The translations under genes were made by a program, and so were the position numbers. The notes beneath the pieces were generated by a model. That model ran no database searches, was not told the DNA's origin, and saw only the letters and a list, made by a program, of their open reading frames with translations. 5,569 bases of DNA, from the NCBI GenBank assembly GCA_017961965.1, contig JAGCWG010000258.1:1-5569 (forward strand), in the 5' to 3' direction. The stretch is from Bacteroidaceae bacterium (GTDB taxonomy: Bacteria > Bacteroidota > Bacteroidia > Bacteroidales > Bacteroidaceae). Below are positions 1 to 5,569 of this stretch, piece by piece. The first letter of the stretch is position 1; every line of letters starts with the position of its first letter.

Positions 1-8
1 CCGCAAGA

Positions 9-54
9 ACTAGAAAACTCAAAAACTTACAAACTCAAAAACTCAAACTCAAAT
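9..54. repeat. 8-bp tandem array before the permease gene
   Basis: The trinucleotide ACT recurs at 9, 17, 25, 33 and 41, exactly 8 bp apart, and again at 47 after one shortened 6-bp step. Units read actagaaa, actcaaaa, acttacaa, actcaaaa, actcaa and actcaaat. The array stops 11 bp before the permease ATG and would form much of its leader. It may begin before the window. The periodicity is read directly; any role is unknown. Confidence 0.75.
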
Positions 55-65
55 AAAACAATTTT

Positions 66-1598
66 ATGAAAGCGAAAGAATATTGGCGACATTACCGCTT
101 GGTGTGTAAGACCAAGGACTTGGGTGAAAAGCGCCATATTATGTTTGAACAGAATAAGGCAATGAAGTGGCTGGGTTATCTCTTTGCCGCTTTTTGGTGC
201 GCTTATCTCCTGTTCTTCGGTGTTGTCCTTGGCAACGCCATGTCGGATGGCCCTGTTGAGGGATTTGACTTGATTGATGGAGGAATGATTGCGTTCATCG
301 CACTTGATTTCCTTGTACGTCTCATGTTGACAGAGACACCTGCACAGGAAGTCAAACAATTCAAGCTGATGCCAATATCCGTAAAGTTCCTTATCGGTAC
401 GTTCCTCACACGAAGGATTCTTTCTTCCTTCAACATCGTGTGGCTCTTTTTCCTCGTACCATTCGGATTGATACAGTTGCCACATTACTACGGACTTGGA
501 GGATTCTTCGTCTGGGTATTTGCATGGTGGCTTATCTTTGCCATCCACAGTCAGGTTTATCTTATATGGCGTTCATTGATGAACCGCAACTTCCTGTTCA
601 CGTTGTTGCCTGTTTCCATCTATGCCTTCCTTTTCTATTGCGGAATATTTGATGACGAATACACTCAGATGATATTCGGAGACAATGTAGAGTGGTTGTA
701 CAACGCTTGTCTCTGGTGGTGGCGTTCAATTCTTGACGGAAGTGTATTGCCATTCATCTGTCTTGGCGTGATACTTGTCCTTCTCTTCTGTCTCAACCTT
801 GTCATTCAGAATAAGGCTATTTACAAGGAGATTGCCGAGGTACAGGAGTCAAAGGTCAAGTCAAGGGAGATGTCTGTATTCAACCGTTTCGGCATCATTG
901 GTGAGTACCTCAAACTTGAGGTAAGGTCAATCATGCGCAATGCGGTTATCCGTAAGCAGTTCATCCTCGGTGTTGTGTGCATGTTGATGCTCTCATGTAT
1001 GACGGCATTCACACCTGTTTATGACAACAACCTTTTCATGAAGGCATACATAAGCATGTATTGCTATTGTGTACTTGCCAACATGATGCTTGTCAATGCT
1101 ATGTGCCCGGAGGGTAACTATATCGACGGCCTTATGGCTCGTAAGGAATCAGTTCTTTCGCTCCTCAAGGCAAAGTACTATTTCAATCTCATGATGTTCA
1201 TCGTGCCTTTCTGTGTATTCCTCGTACCTGTTATTCAGGGCAAGAGCACGATAGGCGAGAGCATCGGCTGTATGCTATTCTCTGCTGGTGTGGTAATGCC
1301 TGCATTGTTCCAGATGGCTGTTTACAACAACATGACTATTGACCTTAACAAGAAACTGACAAGGGCAGGTCGTAGTAACAAGATGCAGATAATCGTGTCA
1401 ATGGTGGCTTTGTTCCTCCCTATGATTATCATGTATGCTCTCATGGTACTTGTACCTGATTACAGCTCGCTCATCCTCGGATTGCTTGGTGTGATTGGCA
1501 TTGCGCTCAATCCTCTGTGGCTTCGCAACGTCTATAACCGTTTCATGGCTCGACGCTACGTCAATATGGACGGTTTCCGTTCAAGCAGAAACGCGTAG
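66..1598 (+). CDS. DUF5687-like ABC-type multispanning permease
   Basis: This 510-residue protein is very hydrophobic and is probably the membrane subunit of an ABC transporter. I count about twelve candidate helices: roughly residues 36-58, 70-88, 121-137, 144-166, 174-195, 226-247, 299-318, 325-347, 372-391, 397-420, 441-463 and 467-487. A charged cytoplasmic stretch lies at about 248-298, so the protein divides into two six-helix halves. The N-terminus is short, charged and soluble, and there is no cleavable signal peptide. The segment around 100-122 (LMPIS, then RRILSSFN) recalls the DUF5687 family of Bacteroidetes permeases, which are usually about 490-510 residues long; this assignment is from memory. 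The ATPase gene 151 bp downstream fits a permease-ATPase pair. The start at 66 follows an A-rich, SD-less leader directly after an 8-bp tandem array. Substrate and direction of transport are unknown; export or membrane-protection roles are only guesses. Confidence 0.8.
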   Translation: MKAKEYWRHYRLVCKTKDLGEKRHIMFEQNKAMKWLGYLFAAFWCAYLLFFGVVLGNAMSDGPVEGFDLIDGGMIAFIALDFLVRLMLTETPAQEVKQFKLMPISVKFLIGTFLTRRILSSFNIVWLFFLVPFGLIQLPHYYGLGGFFVWVFAWWLIFAIHSQVYLIWRSLMNRNFLFTLLPVSIYAFLFYCGIFDDEYTQMIFGDNVEWLYNACLWWWRSILDGSVLPFICLGVILVLLFCLNLVIQNKAIYKEIAEVQESKVKSREMSVFNRFGIIGEYLKLEVRSIMRNAVIRKQFILGVVCMLMLSCMTAFTPVYDNNLFMKAYISMYCYCVLANMMLVNAMCPEGNYIDGLMARKESVLSLLKAKYYFNLMMFIVPFCVFLVPVIQGKSTIGESIGCMLFSAGVVMPALFQMAVYNNMTIDLNKKLTRAGRSNKMQIIVSMVALFLPMIIMYALMVLVPDYSSLILGLLGVIGIALNPLWLRNVYNRFMARRYVNMDGFRSSRNA

Positions 1599-1603
1599 GG
1601 AAT

Positions 1604-1645
1604 AATTAAAAATTAAGAATTCAAAATTCAAAATTAAGAATTGGC
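1604..1645. repeat. 7-bp tandem array (AATTNAN units)
   Basis: AATT occurs at 1604, 1611, 1618, 1625, 1632 and 1639, exactly every 7 bp. The units are aattaaa, aattaag, aattcaa, aattcaa, aattaag and aattggc. The array begins 5 bp after the permease stop codon and leads straight into the 9-bp array that follows. Because AATT is its own reverse complement, the array has partial dyad symmetry and could pair only weakly as RNA. I see no terminator-like hairpin in it. Confidence 0.8.
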
Positions 1646-1647
1646 TT

Positions 1648-1728
1648 CTATATTATATAGATCCGCTAGAATTTCTAGAGCTTCTAGTTTATATAGTTTT
1701 ACTAGAGCTTATAGAGCCTATAGAACAC
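1648..1728. repeat. 9-bp tandem array (MTAGAGCTT-like units) before the ATPase gene
   Basis: The core CTAG or ATAG starts at 1657, 1666, 1675, 1684, 1693, 1702, 1711 and 1720, exactly 9 bp apart. A degenerate first unit (CTAT) lies at 1648, which makes nine units. Two units, at 1675 and 1702, are identical (ctagagctt). The array ends 21 bp before the ATPase start codon. CTAG is palindromic; for example, ctagaa and ttctag flank a single T at 1666-1678, so local hairpins or dyad-binding sites are possible. Function is not evident. Confidence 0.8.
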
Positions 1729-1749
1729 CACAAAAAAATACAAACAACT

Positions 1750-2475
1750 ATGACATTGACATTATCAAATATAAAGAAATATTTCGGAGAGAAACTGGCT
1801 CTCGACATCGAACAATATACAGTGAATGACGGTGAGATAATAGGTCTCGTAGGTAACAACGGTGCTGGTAAGACAACCATGTTCCGTGCCATCCTCGACC
1901 TCATCAAGCCAGAGGAGGGTGTGGTAAGCATTGACGGCATCAATCCTGCTGAGAGCGAGGATTGGAAGGAGATAACGGGTGCTTACGTTGACAGTGGCTT
2001 CCTCATTGATTATCTCACTCCAGAGGAGTATTTTGACTTCATTGCCAAGGTGTCAAACATAAGCAAGGAAGAACTTGACGAACGTCTCAAGCCTTTCGCA
2101 GGATTCATGAATGGCGAGGTTCTCGGACAGAACACGCTTATTCGTAACCTCTCAATGGGTAACAAGCAGAAGGTAGGAATCATCGCGGCTATGATTACTC
2201 GTCCTAAGTTGCTTATCCTTGATGAACCGTTCAACTTCCTTGACCCTACTTCACAGCTTGCGATGAAGAGCGTCATCGAGAACTACAACAAGGAGACAGG
2301 TGCAATAGTGCTCGTAAGTTCGCACAACCTTACACACACCATCGACATCTGTACTCGTGTCACTCTCCTTGAGCATGGCAAGATTCTTATGGATTATGAC
2401 AAGGAAACTCATAAGGACGTCATGAAGGAGATAGAGGACTATTTCGTTGGTCAGGCACCAGTGACACAGGAATAA
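1750..2475 (+). CDS. ABC transporter ATP-binding protein
   Basis: This 241-residue protein is a complete single nucleotide-binding domain. In order it has Walker A (GNNGAGKT, residues 35-42), an ABC signature LSMGNKQK (134-141), Walker B KLLILDEP (153-160, with D158 and catalytic E159), the D-loop NFLDP (162-166) and the switch histidine H192 in SSHNL. The usual Q-loop glutamine is not evident; the equivalent stretch reads AYVDSGFL (78-85), as in BcrA/NatA-like exporter ATPases that often have an acidic residue there. The length is normal for a stand-alone ABC-2-type ATPase. It lies downstream of the DUF5687-like permease in the same direction, so it most likely energises that permease at the cytoplasmic face of the inner membrane. 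The start at 1750 is preceded by an A-rich leader with no SD motif. The 150-bp gap carries two tandem-repeat arrays, so cotranscription is probable but unproven. The substrate cannot be read from the sequence. Confidence 0.95.
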   Translation: MTLTLSNIKKYFGEKLALDIEQYTVNDGEIIGLVGNNGAGKTTMFRAILDLIKPEEGVVSIDGINPAESEDWKEITGAYVDSGFLIDYLTPEEYFDFIAKVSNISKEELDERLKPFAGFMNGEVLGQNTLIRNLSMGNKQKVGIIAAMITRPKLLILDEPFNFLDPTSQLAMKSVIENYNKETGAIVLVSSHNLTHTIDICTRVTLLEHGKILMDYDKETHKDVMKEIEDYFVGQAPVTQE

Positions 2476-2483
2476 TTGTATTT

Positions 2484-2523
2484 GTAGTAAAAGGTAGTAA
2501 GAAGAAGTAAAGGGGAGTAAAAA
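2484..2523. repeat. 10-bp tandem array, left block of a mirrored pair
   Basis: Four units with a strict 10-bp period: gtagtaaaag, gtagtaagaa, gaagtaaagg and ggagtaaaaa, with the shared core AGTAA. The block begins 8 bp after the ATPase stop codon. It is the reverse-complement counterpart of the block at 2586-2625. Register-aligned, about 29 of 40 positions match, and G-U pairs would add more in RNA. Confidence 0.82.
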
Positions 2524-2585
2524 GACGTTTGATTGTTCGCGGATTTTCGTTTATCCAAAACCACTTTGCGATGAACATTCGTATC

Positions 2586-2625
2586 TTTACTCCTTTTTAC
2601 TCCAATTTACTCCTCTTTACTCCCC
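2586..2625. repeat. 10-bp tandem array, right block of a mirrored pair
   Basis: Four units with a strict 10-bp period: tttactcctt, tttactccaa, tttactcctc and tttactcccc. The core TTTACTCC is the reverse complement of the GGAGTAAA seen in the left block at 2484-2523. The 62 bp between the blocks are not periodic. The block ends 19 bp before the peptidase ATG, and the intervening bases are A-rich. Transcribed together, the two blocks could fold into a long hairpin between the ATPase and peptidase genes, perhaps acting as a processing or transcription-stop structure. Confidence 0.82.
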
Positions 2626-2644
2626 TCAAAAAAAATAACAAAAT

Positions 2645-3253
2645 ATGAAAAAGATTATCTACATTATCATGTCTATGGTACTGCTCGCTTCTTGTAGCAC
2701 CATGAAGAAGTTGGCTGAACCGTCAAACACATCGGCTTATCGTAAGCCTATAAGGGAGTTGAGGGTCTCAGGCGGACGTGTGAGTGTGGATAATGGCACT
2801 TCATCATCTTCGGAGGTGTCAATGTCTGAACTTGCCCGTGCAGGACGCAAGCTCGGCTTTGACGTCGAGTTGAGTGACAACCGTCGTCTCATGACGGAGG
2901 CTGCCACATGGATTGGCGTGCCTTACCGTAGCGGTGGCATGGATCGTAGTGGCGTGGATTGTTCAGGTCTTGTGTACTGCCTTTACGGTAGTGTTTACGG
3001 ACAGCGATTTGAAAGGTGCAGTAGCTATGATATGTTCCATAAATACTGCACACCTGTTAATGCAAGCCAGTTGAAGCAGGGAGACCTCGTGTTCTTCACT
3101 ACCGACAATTCGGGTGGCAGGATTGGTCATTCGGGCATTTACCTGAAAAATGGTAAGTTTATTCATGCAAGTTCTTCAAAGGGTGTTATCATAAGCAACT
3201 TGAATGAGCAATATTGGAGTCAACACTGGTTTGCTGGTGGTAAAGTAAGATAA
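2645..3253 (+). CDS. NlpC/P60 family lipoprotein peptidase (C40)
   Basis: The 202-residue product starts with a lipoprotein signal peptide: MKK, a hydrophobic stretch, then lipobox LASC with the acylated cysteine at position 17. Residues 18-22 (STMKK) lack the acidic run typical of Bacteroidetes surface export, so a periplasm-facing anchor is more likely; this is an inference. Residues 20-80 are polar and serine-rich, with no recognised domain. The C-terminal NlpC/P60 domain covers about 82-202. Its nucleophile is C106 in DCSGLVYCLYG, followed by the GDLVFF strand (146-151), H162 in GHSGIYL and H174 in FIHASSSKG. These give the expected Cys-His-His set, so the enzyme should be active. Family members cut peptide stems of peptidoglycan, typically the gamma-D-Glu to diamino-acid bond. 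No SH3b targeting domain is visible. The gene follows mirrored 10-bp repeat blocks that separate it from the ABC genes, so it may be its own transcription unit. Confidence 0.93.
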   Translation: MKKIIYIIMSMVLLASCSTMKKLAEPSNTSAYRKPIRELRVSGGRVSVDNGTSSSSEVSMSELARAGRKLGFDVELSDNRRLMTEAATWIGVPYRSGGMDRSGVDCSGLVYCLYGSVYGQRFERCSSYDMFHKYCTPVNASQLKQGDLVFFTTDNSGGRIGHSGIYLKNGKFIHASSSKGVIISNLNEQYWSQHWFAGGKVR

Positions 3254-3288
3254 TTTTTGTTCTATGGCAAAAAATAATTACTGATTTT

Positions 3289-3319
3289 TTTGTGCAAGTA
3301 ATATTTATACCTATATTTG
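3289..3319 (+). promoter_or_regulatory. Bacteroidetes-type promoter upstream of mce
   Basis: TTTG at 3289-3292 and TATATTTG at 3312-3319 are separated by 19 bp. They match the -33 TTTG and -7 TAnnTTTG elements recognised by the primary sigma factor of Bacteroides relatives. Transcription should start near 3325-3328. It is the only complete match to both elements that I found in the non-coding DNA. It would drive mce and probably mmdA. Confidence 0.65.
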
Positions 3320-3324
3320 CTACT

Positions 3325-3470
3325 GATACCGTGCCGGTACATACAAAACTTTACATGATTAGGCATAGGATGTGTTTGCTTGTTTGCCCTTAGGGGTGGT
3401 GAGGGGACATGTCTTCAATACCAAGAATACCATAAACAATAAAAACTATAATACTAATACTTTTACGATT
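3325..3470 (+). promoter_or_regulatory. putative 5' leader of mce, about 145 nt
   Basis: This stretch lies between the predicted transcription start and the mce ATG. It opens with a small dyad, taccg-tgc-cggta (3327-3339), which would be a 5'-terminal hairpin in the RNA or an operator in DNA. A G-rich segment at about 3391-3406 follows, then roughly 60 nt of A-rich sequence down to the ATG. No cobalamin box or other riboswitch consensus was recognised. The last part is a normal A-rich Bacteroidetes leader. A regulatory function is possible but not shown. Confidence 0.35.
3387..3408. repeat. possible degenerate copy of the GC-rich arm
   Basis: The sequence cccttaggggt-ggtgagggg resembles the right arm of the mce-mmdA element (ccctttgggggt-cgggggg) in the same orientation. 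If real, mce is flanked by relatives of the same repeat on both sides. The match is short and low in complexity, so it may be chance. Confidence 0.25.
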
Positions 3471-3881
3471 ATGAAGATTTCACGTATTGATCATCTGGGC
3501 ATAGGGGTCCAGAGTATTGACGAGGTACTGCCTTACTATGAGGGTGTACTCGGTCTCAAATGTTATGCTGTTGAGGAAGTAGCTGACCAGAAGGTTAAGA
3601 CAGCTTTCTTTAAGGTGGGAGAGGTCAAGATTGAGCTTCTCGAACCTACATCAGAGGACAGTACTATTGCCAAGTGGCTTGCCAATGGCGGTAAGGGTGT
3701 TCATCATGTTGCCTTTGCTGTGGAGGATGGCGTTGCCGATGCTCTCGTTGAGGTTGAGGGCAAGGGCGTGCGACTCATTGACAAGGCTCCACGTCCAGGT
3801 GCAGAGAACATGATGATTGGTTTCCTCCATCCTAAGTCAACAGCAGGTGTCCTCACCGAACTTTGTGAGCCAAAGAAGTAG
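3471..3881 (+). CDS. mce: methylmalonyl-CoA epimerase
   Basis: This 136-residue protein interconverts (R)- and (S)-methylmalonyl-CoA in the cytoplasm and is a metal-dependent member of the vicinal oxygen chelate (glyoxalase) fold. It consists of two beta-alpha-beta-beta-beta modules, about residues 4-59 and 74-133. The first opens with IDHLGIGV and ends with KIELLEP; the second has GVHHVAF and ends with TELCEP. Likely metal ligands are H8, E55, one of H78/H79 (probably H79) and E130. The spacing matches the four-ligand set of the Propionibacterium enzyme, in which the second ligand is a glutamine. Length is typical for the family. An in-frame ATG at 3372 would add 33 residues of low-complexity sequence with no family match, so I chose 3471, where MKISRIDHLG is the expected N-terminus. 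The gene has a good upstream promoter, and the downstream carboxyltransferase uses its product, so the two probably form a propionate-pathway operon. Confidence 0.95.
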   Translation: MKISRIDHLGIGVQSIDEVLPYYEGVLGLKCYAVEEVADQKVKTAFFKVGEVKIELLEPTSEDSTIAKWLANGGKGVHHVAFAVEDGVADALVEVEGKGVRLIDKAPRPGAENMMIGFLHPKSTAGVLTELCEPKK

Positions 3882-3882
3882 G

Positions 3883-4123
3883 AGCCCCCCGACCCCCGAG
3901 GGGGGCGGCCTTCGGGTAAAGTCTGAAGGTATGGGGCAAATACTACTATATATTTTTTTGACCTGTACGTTTTGAATTCTTGGTACTATTTGCCAATGAA
4001 AAAAGCAGAAGTGCTTGTTTATGACAATACAAGTATTCAATCGTACAGATTGTATTTCTAAATCAGAAAGGCTGTCTTCCCCCCTTTTTCCGGATGGCCG
4101 CCCCCTTTGGGGGTCGGGGGGCT
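3883..4123. repeat. nested inverted-repeat element (MITE/REP-like) between mce and mmdA
   Basis: The outer arms at 3883-3921 and 4084-4123 are inverted copies matching at about 33 of 39 positions; both contain AGCCCCCCGACCCCC followed by GGGGGCGGCC on the appropriate strand. Each arm is itself nearly palindromic and could fold alone. A second inverted pair lies inside: 3963-3985 and 4027-4048, with ctgtacg, ttgaat and cttg conserved in the same order (about 19 matches with two 1-nt gaps). A third pair, ggcaaatactac (3935-3946) against gtactatttgcc (3983-3994), matches at 11 of 12 and competes with the second pair. No coding potential and no clear target-site duplication is seen. It could be a non-autonomous mobile element, a dispersed intergenic repeat, or a structured RNA segment in the mce-mmdA transcript. 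Confidence 0.7.
4100..4122 (+). other. GC-rich hairpin abutting the mmdA start codon
   Basis: Within the right arm, gcccccttt (4100-4108) is followed by ggggg (4109-4113) and ggggggc (4116-4122). Two alternative stems are possible: a tight one pairing the C run with the first G run across a TTT loop, or a slightly larger one using the second G run. The hairpin ends 5 bases before the mmdA ATG. In an mRNA it could hinder or gate translation, and it could pair instead with the left arm 200 nt upstream. Confidence 0.5.
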
Positions 4124-4127
4124 TTTC

Positions 4128-5569
4128 ATGTCAAAACAAACAGAAAGAATACAGGAGTTGATTGAACTCCGCAAGAAAGCACGTATTGGCGGTGGTGACA
4201 AGGCTATTGCCAAGCAGCATGAGAAAGGAAAGCTTACGGCTCGTGAACGTATCGCATTACTCCTCGACGAAGGCAGTTTTGAGGAGATGGACATGTTCGT
4301 TGAGCATCGTTGTACTAACTTCGGAATGGAGAAGAAGCACTATCTCGGTGATGGTGTGGTAACAGGTTCTGGTACTATTGACGGACGCCTCGTCTATGTC
4401 TTTGCACAGGACTTCACCGTGAGCGCAGGTTCACTCTCTGAGACGCTTGCCCTCAAGATATGTAAGGTGATGGACATGGCCATGAAGGTGGGTGTGCCTT
4501 GTATAGGTCTTAATGACTCAGGTGGTGCACGTCTTCAGGAAGGAATCAATGCCCTTGCAGGTTATGCTGAGATTTTCCAGCGTAATATCCTTGCTTCTGG
4601 TGTCATTCCTCAGATTTCAGCCATCATGGGTCCTTGTGCTGGTGGTGCCGTTTATTCGCCAGCTCTCACCGACTTTACCCTCATGGTTGAGAATACCTCA
4701 TATATGTTCCTTACAGGCCCTGGACCTGTCAAGGCGGTGCTTGGCGAGGTCGTTACTCAGGAACAGCTCGGAGGTGCAAGTGTTCACGCCACAAAGTCAG
4801 GTGTCACTCACTTTACTGCATCTACAGAGGAGGAGGCAATAGGTATGATTAAGAAGCTCATCAGCTATATTCCTCAGAACAACCTTGAACGTACTCCACG
4901 TGTTGAGTGCGTTGATCCAGTAGGTCGTATGGAGGATTATCTTAACGACATCATTCCTGACAATCCAAACATGCCATACGACATGTATCAGGTCATTACG
5001 GGTATTGTGGATAACGGTGAGTTCTTTGAGGTTCAGCCAAACTTTGCTAAGAATATCATCATCGGATTTGCACGTTTCAATGGCCAGTCGGTAGGTATTG
5101 TTGCCAATCAGCCAAAGCAGCTTGCAGGAGTGCTTGATTGCAACTCTTCACGTAAGGGCGCACGTTTTGTGCGTTTCTGCGATGCGTTCAACATTCCTAT
5201 CGTGACACTCGTCGATGTACCAGGATTCCTTCCAGGTACGGCACAGGAGTACAATGCCGTAATCCTTCATGGTGCAAAGCTTCTCTATGCTTATGGTGAG
5301 GCAACAGTGCCAAAGGTTACTGTCACGCTTCGTAAGTCGTATGGTGGTTCTCACATCGTCATGTCATGTAAGCAGTTACGTGGTGATATCAACTATGCAT
5401 GGCCATCAGCAGAGATTGCAGTTATGGGTGCAAGTGGTGCAGCATCTGTGCTTTATGCCAAGGAGGCAAAGGCTCTCAAGGACGAGGGCAAGGTGGAAGA
5501 GGCAAAGGCATTCATCAAGGAGAAGGAAGACGAATACACCAAGCTCTTTGCTAATCCTTATCAGGCAGC
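4128..5569 (+). CDS. mmdA: acyl-CoA carboxyltransferase subunit, methylmalonyl-CoA decarboxylase alpha / propionyl-CoA carboxylase beta (3' end outside window)
   Basis: The frame is open from the ATG at 4128 to the window edge, giving 480 codons and two bases. The family is about 510-515 residues long, so roughly the last 30 are missing. The protein transfers the carboxyl group between methylmalonyl-CoA and enzyme-bound biotin, yielding propionyl-CoA in the succinate-to-propionate route. Visible landmarks are the N-terminal segment [13 protein letters not shown] (11-23), YLGDGVVTG (72-80), [11 protein letters not shown] (129-139), the first oxyanion-hole glycines in [16 protein letters not shown] (168-183), the Asn/Gly-rich [14 protein letters not shown] (316-329), DVPGFLPG (363-370), [10 protein letters not shown] (404-413) and the second glycine site AVMGASGAA (431-439). 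It carries no biotin domain, so a separate carrier protein is needed, probably encoded downstream together with small and membrane subunits. Sequence alone does not separate the Na+-pumping decarboxylase from a soluble carboxylase; mmdA is the usual Bacteroidales name. The start matches the family N-terminus, although its leader is G-rich rather than A-rich. Confidence 0.92.
   Translation, partial: MSKQTERIQELIELRKKARIGGGDKAIAKQHEKGKLTARERIALLLDEGSFEEMDMFVEHRCTNFGMEKKHYLGDGVVTGSGTIDGRLVYVFAQDFTVSAGSLSETLALKICKVMDMAMKVGVPCIGLNDSGGARLQEGINALAGYAEIFQRNILASGVIPQISAIMGPCAGGAVYSPALTDFTLMVENTSYMFLTGPGPVKAVLGEVVTQEQLGGASVHATKSGVTHFTASTEEEAIGMIKKLISYIPQNNLERTPRVECVDPVGRMEDYLNDIIPDNPNMPYDMYQVITGIVDNGEFFEVQPNFAKNIIIGFARFNGQSVGIVANQPKQLAGVLDCNSSRKGARFVRFCDAFNIPIVTLVDVPGFLPGTAQEYNAVILHGAKLLYAYGEATVPKVTVTLRKSYGGSHIVMSCKQLRGDINYAWPSAEIAVMGASGAASVLYAKEAKALKDEGKVEEAKAFIKEKEDEYTKLFANPYQA

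Noticed and set aside
27..548. Long antisense reading frame opposite the permease, 173 codons
   Set aside because: No recognisable domain, it overlaps the clear permease gene and the 8-bp array, and its composition looks like a shadow of the + strand codons.
1672..1701. Promoter within the 9-bp array (TTTC-N18-TAGTTTTA)
   Set aside because: Both elements deviate from consensus and similar partial matches arise from the repeat units themselves.
1599..2644. CRISPR array from the regularly spaced repeats
   Set aside because: Units are 7-10 bp and contiguous with no unique spacers, which is unlike CRISPR repeats of about 25-40 bp; no cas genes are nearby.
3267..3292. Rho-independent terminator after the peptidase gene
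   Set aside because: The A run (3269-3274) and T run (3285-3291) could pair, but the stem is almost all A-U with no GC core; the T run fits better as part of the promoter's -33 region.
3372..3470. N-terminal extension of mce from the in-frame ATG at 3372
   Set aside because: The 33 added residues are Asn/Thr-rich translation of an A-rich leader with no family match; MKISRIDHLG at 3471 is the expected epimerase N-terminus.
3325..3470. Cobalamin riboswitch in the mce leader
   Set aside because: It would suit the B12-linked methylmalonyl pathway, but no B12-box-like sequence is present and the leader is probably too short for the full aptamer.
3957..3992. Promoter inside the mce-mmdA element (TTTG, then TACTATTTG)
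   Set aside because: The spacing is 23 bp and the second motif has three rather than two bases between TA and TTTG, so it is only a near match in a very AT-rich stretch.
3837..4294. Small antisense reading frames across the mce-mmdA element
   Set aside because: They run through palindromic GC-rich arms and into flanking genes, giving Pro/Gly runs with no domain; no leader or promoter supports them.

Overview
The window looks like chromosomal DNA of a member of the Bacteroidales, most likely Prevotella or a close relative. Four observations support this: a DUF5687-type permease (a family I know essentially from Bacteroidetes), a mce-mmdA pair for the succinate-to-propionate route, A-rich leaders without Shine-Dalgarno motifs, and one site matching the Bacteroidetes promoter pattern TTTG-N19-TAnnTTTG. 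All five genes are on the + strand. The genus is an inference from overall resemblance.

Layout: (1) 66-1598, a twelve-helix ABC-type permease of unknown substrate; (2) 1750-2475, its probable ATPase partner; (3) 2645-3253, a lipoprotein NlpC/P60 peptidase probably acting on peptidoglycan; (4) 3471-3881, methylmalonyl-CoA epimerase; (5) 4128 to the window edge, the biotin-dependent carboxyltransferase subunit of methylmalonyl-CoA decarboxylase (or propionyl-CoA carboxylase), lacking only about its last 30 residues. Genes 1-2 form an exporter-like unit, gene 3 is an envelope gene, and genes 4-5 catalyse consecutive steps: (R)-methylmalonyl-CoA is epimerised to (S)-methylmalonyl-CoA, which is then decarboxylated to propionyl-CoA.

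The unusual content is between the genes. The DNA before each of the first three genes is built of short tandem repeats with strict but different periods: 8 bp (9-54), 7 bp running straight into 9 bp (1604-1728), and 10 bp in two mirror-image blocks of four units each (2484-2523 and 2586-2625). The coding sequences show no such periodicity that I noticed. The gap between mce and mmdA is different: it holds a nested, imperfect palindrome of about 240 bp (3883-4123) with GC-rich arms, resembling a MITE or REP-type element. It starts two bases after the mce stop codon and ends four bases before the mmdA start codon, so mmdA lacks the A-rich leader its neighbours have.

The region 3254-3470 holds the best promoter in the window and a leader of about 145 nt before mce. 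No tRNA, rRNA, CRISPR array, transposase or phage gene is visible.
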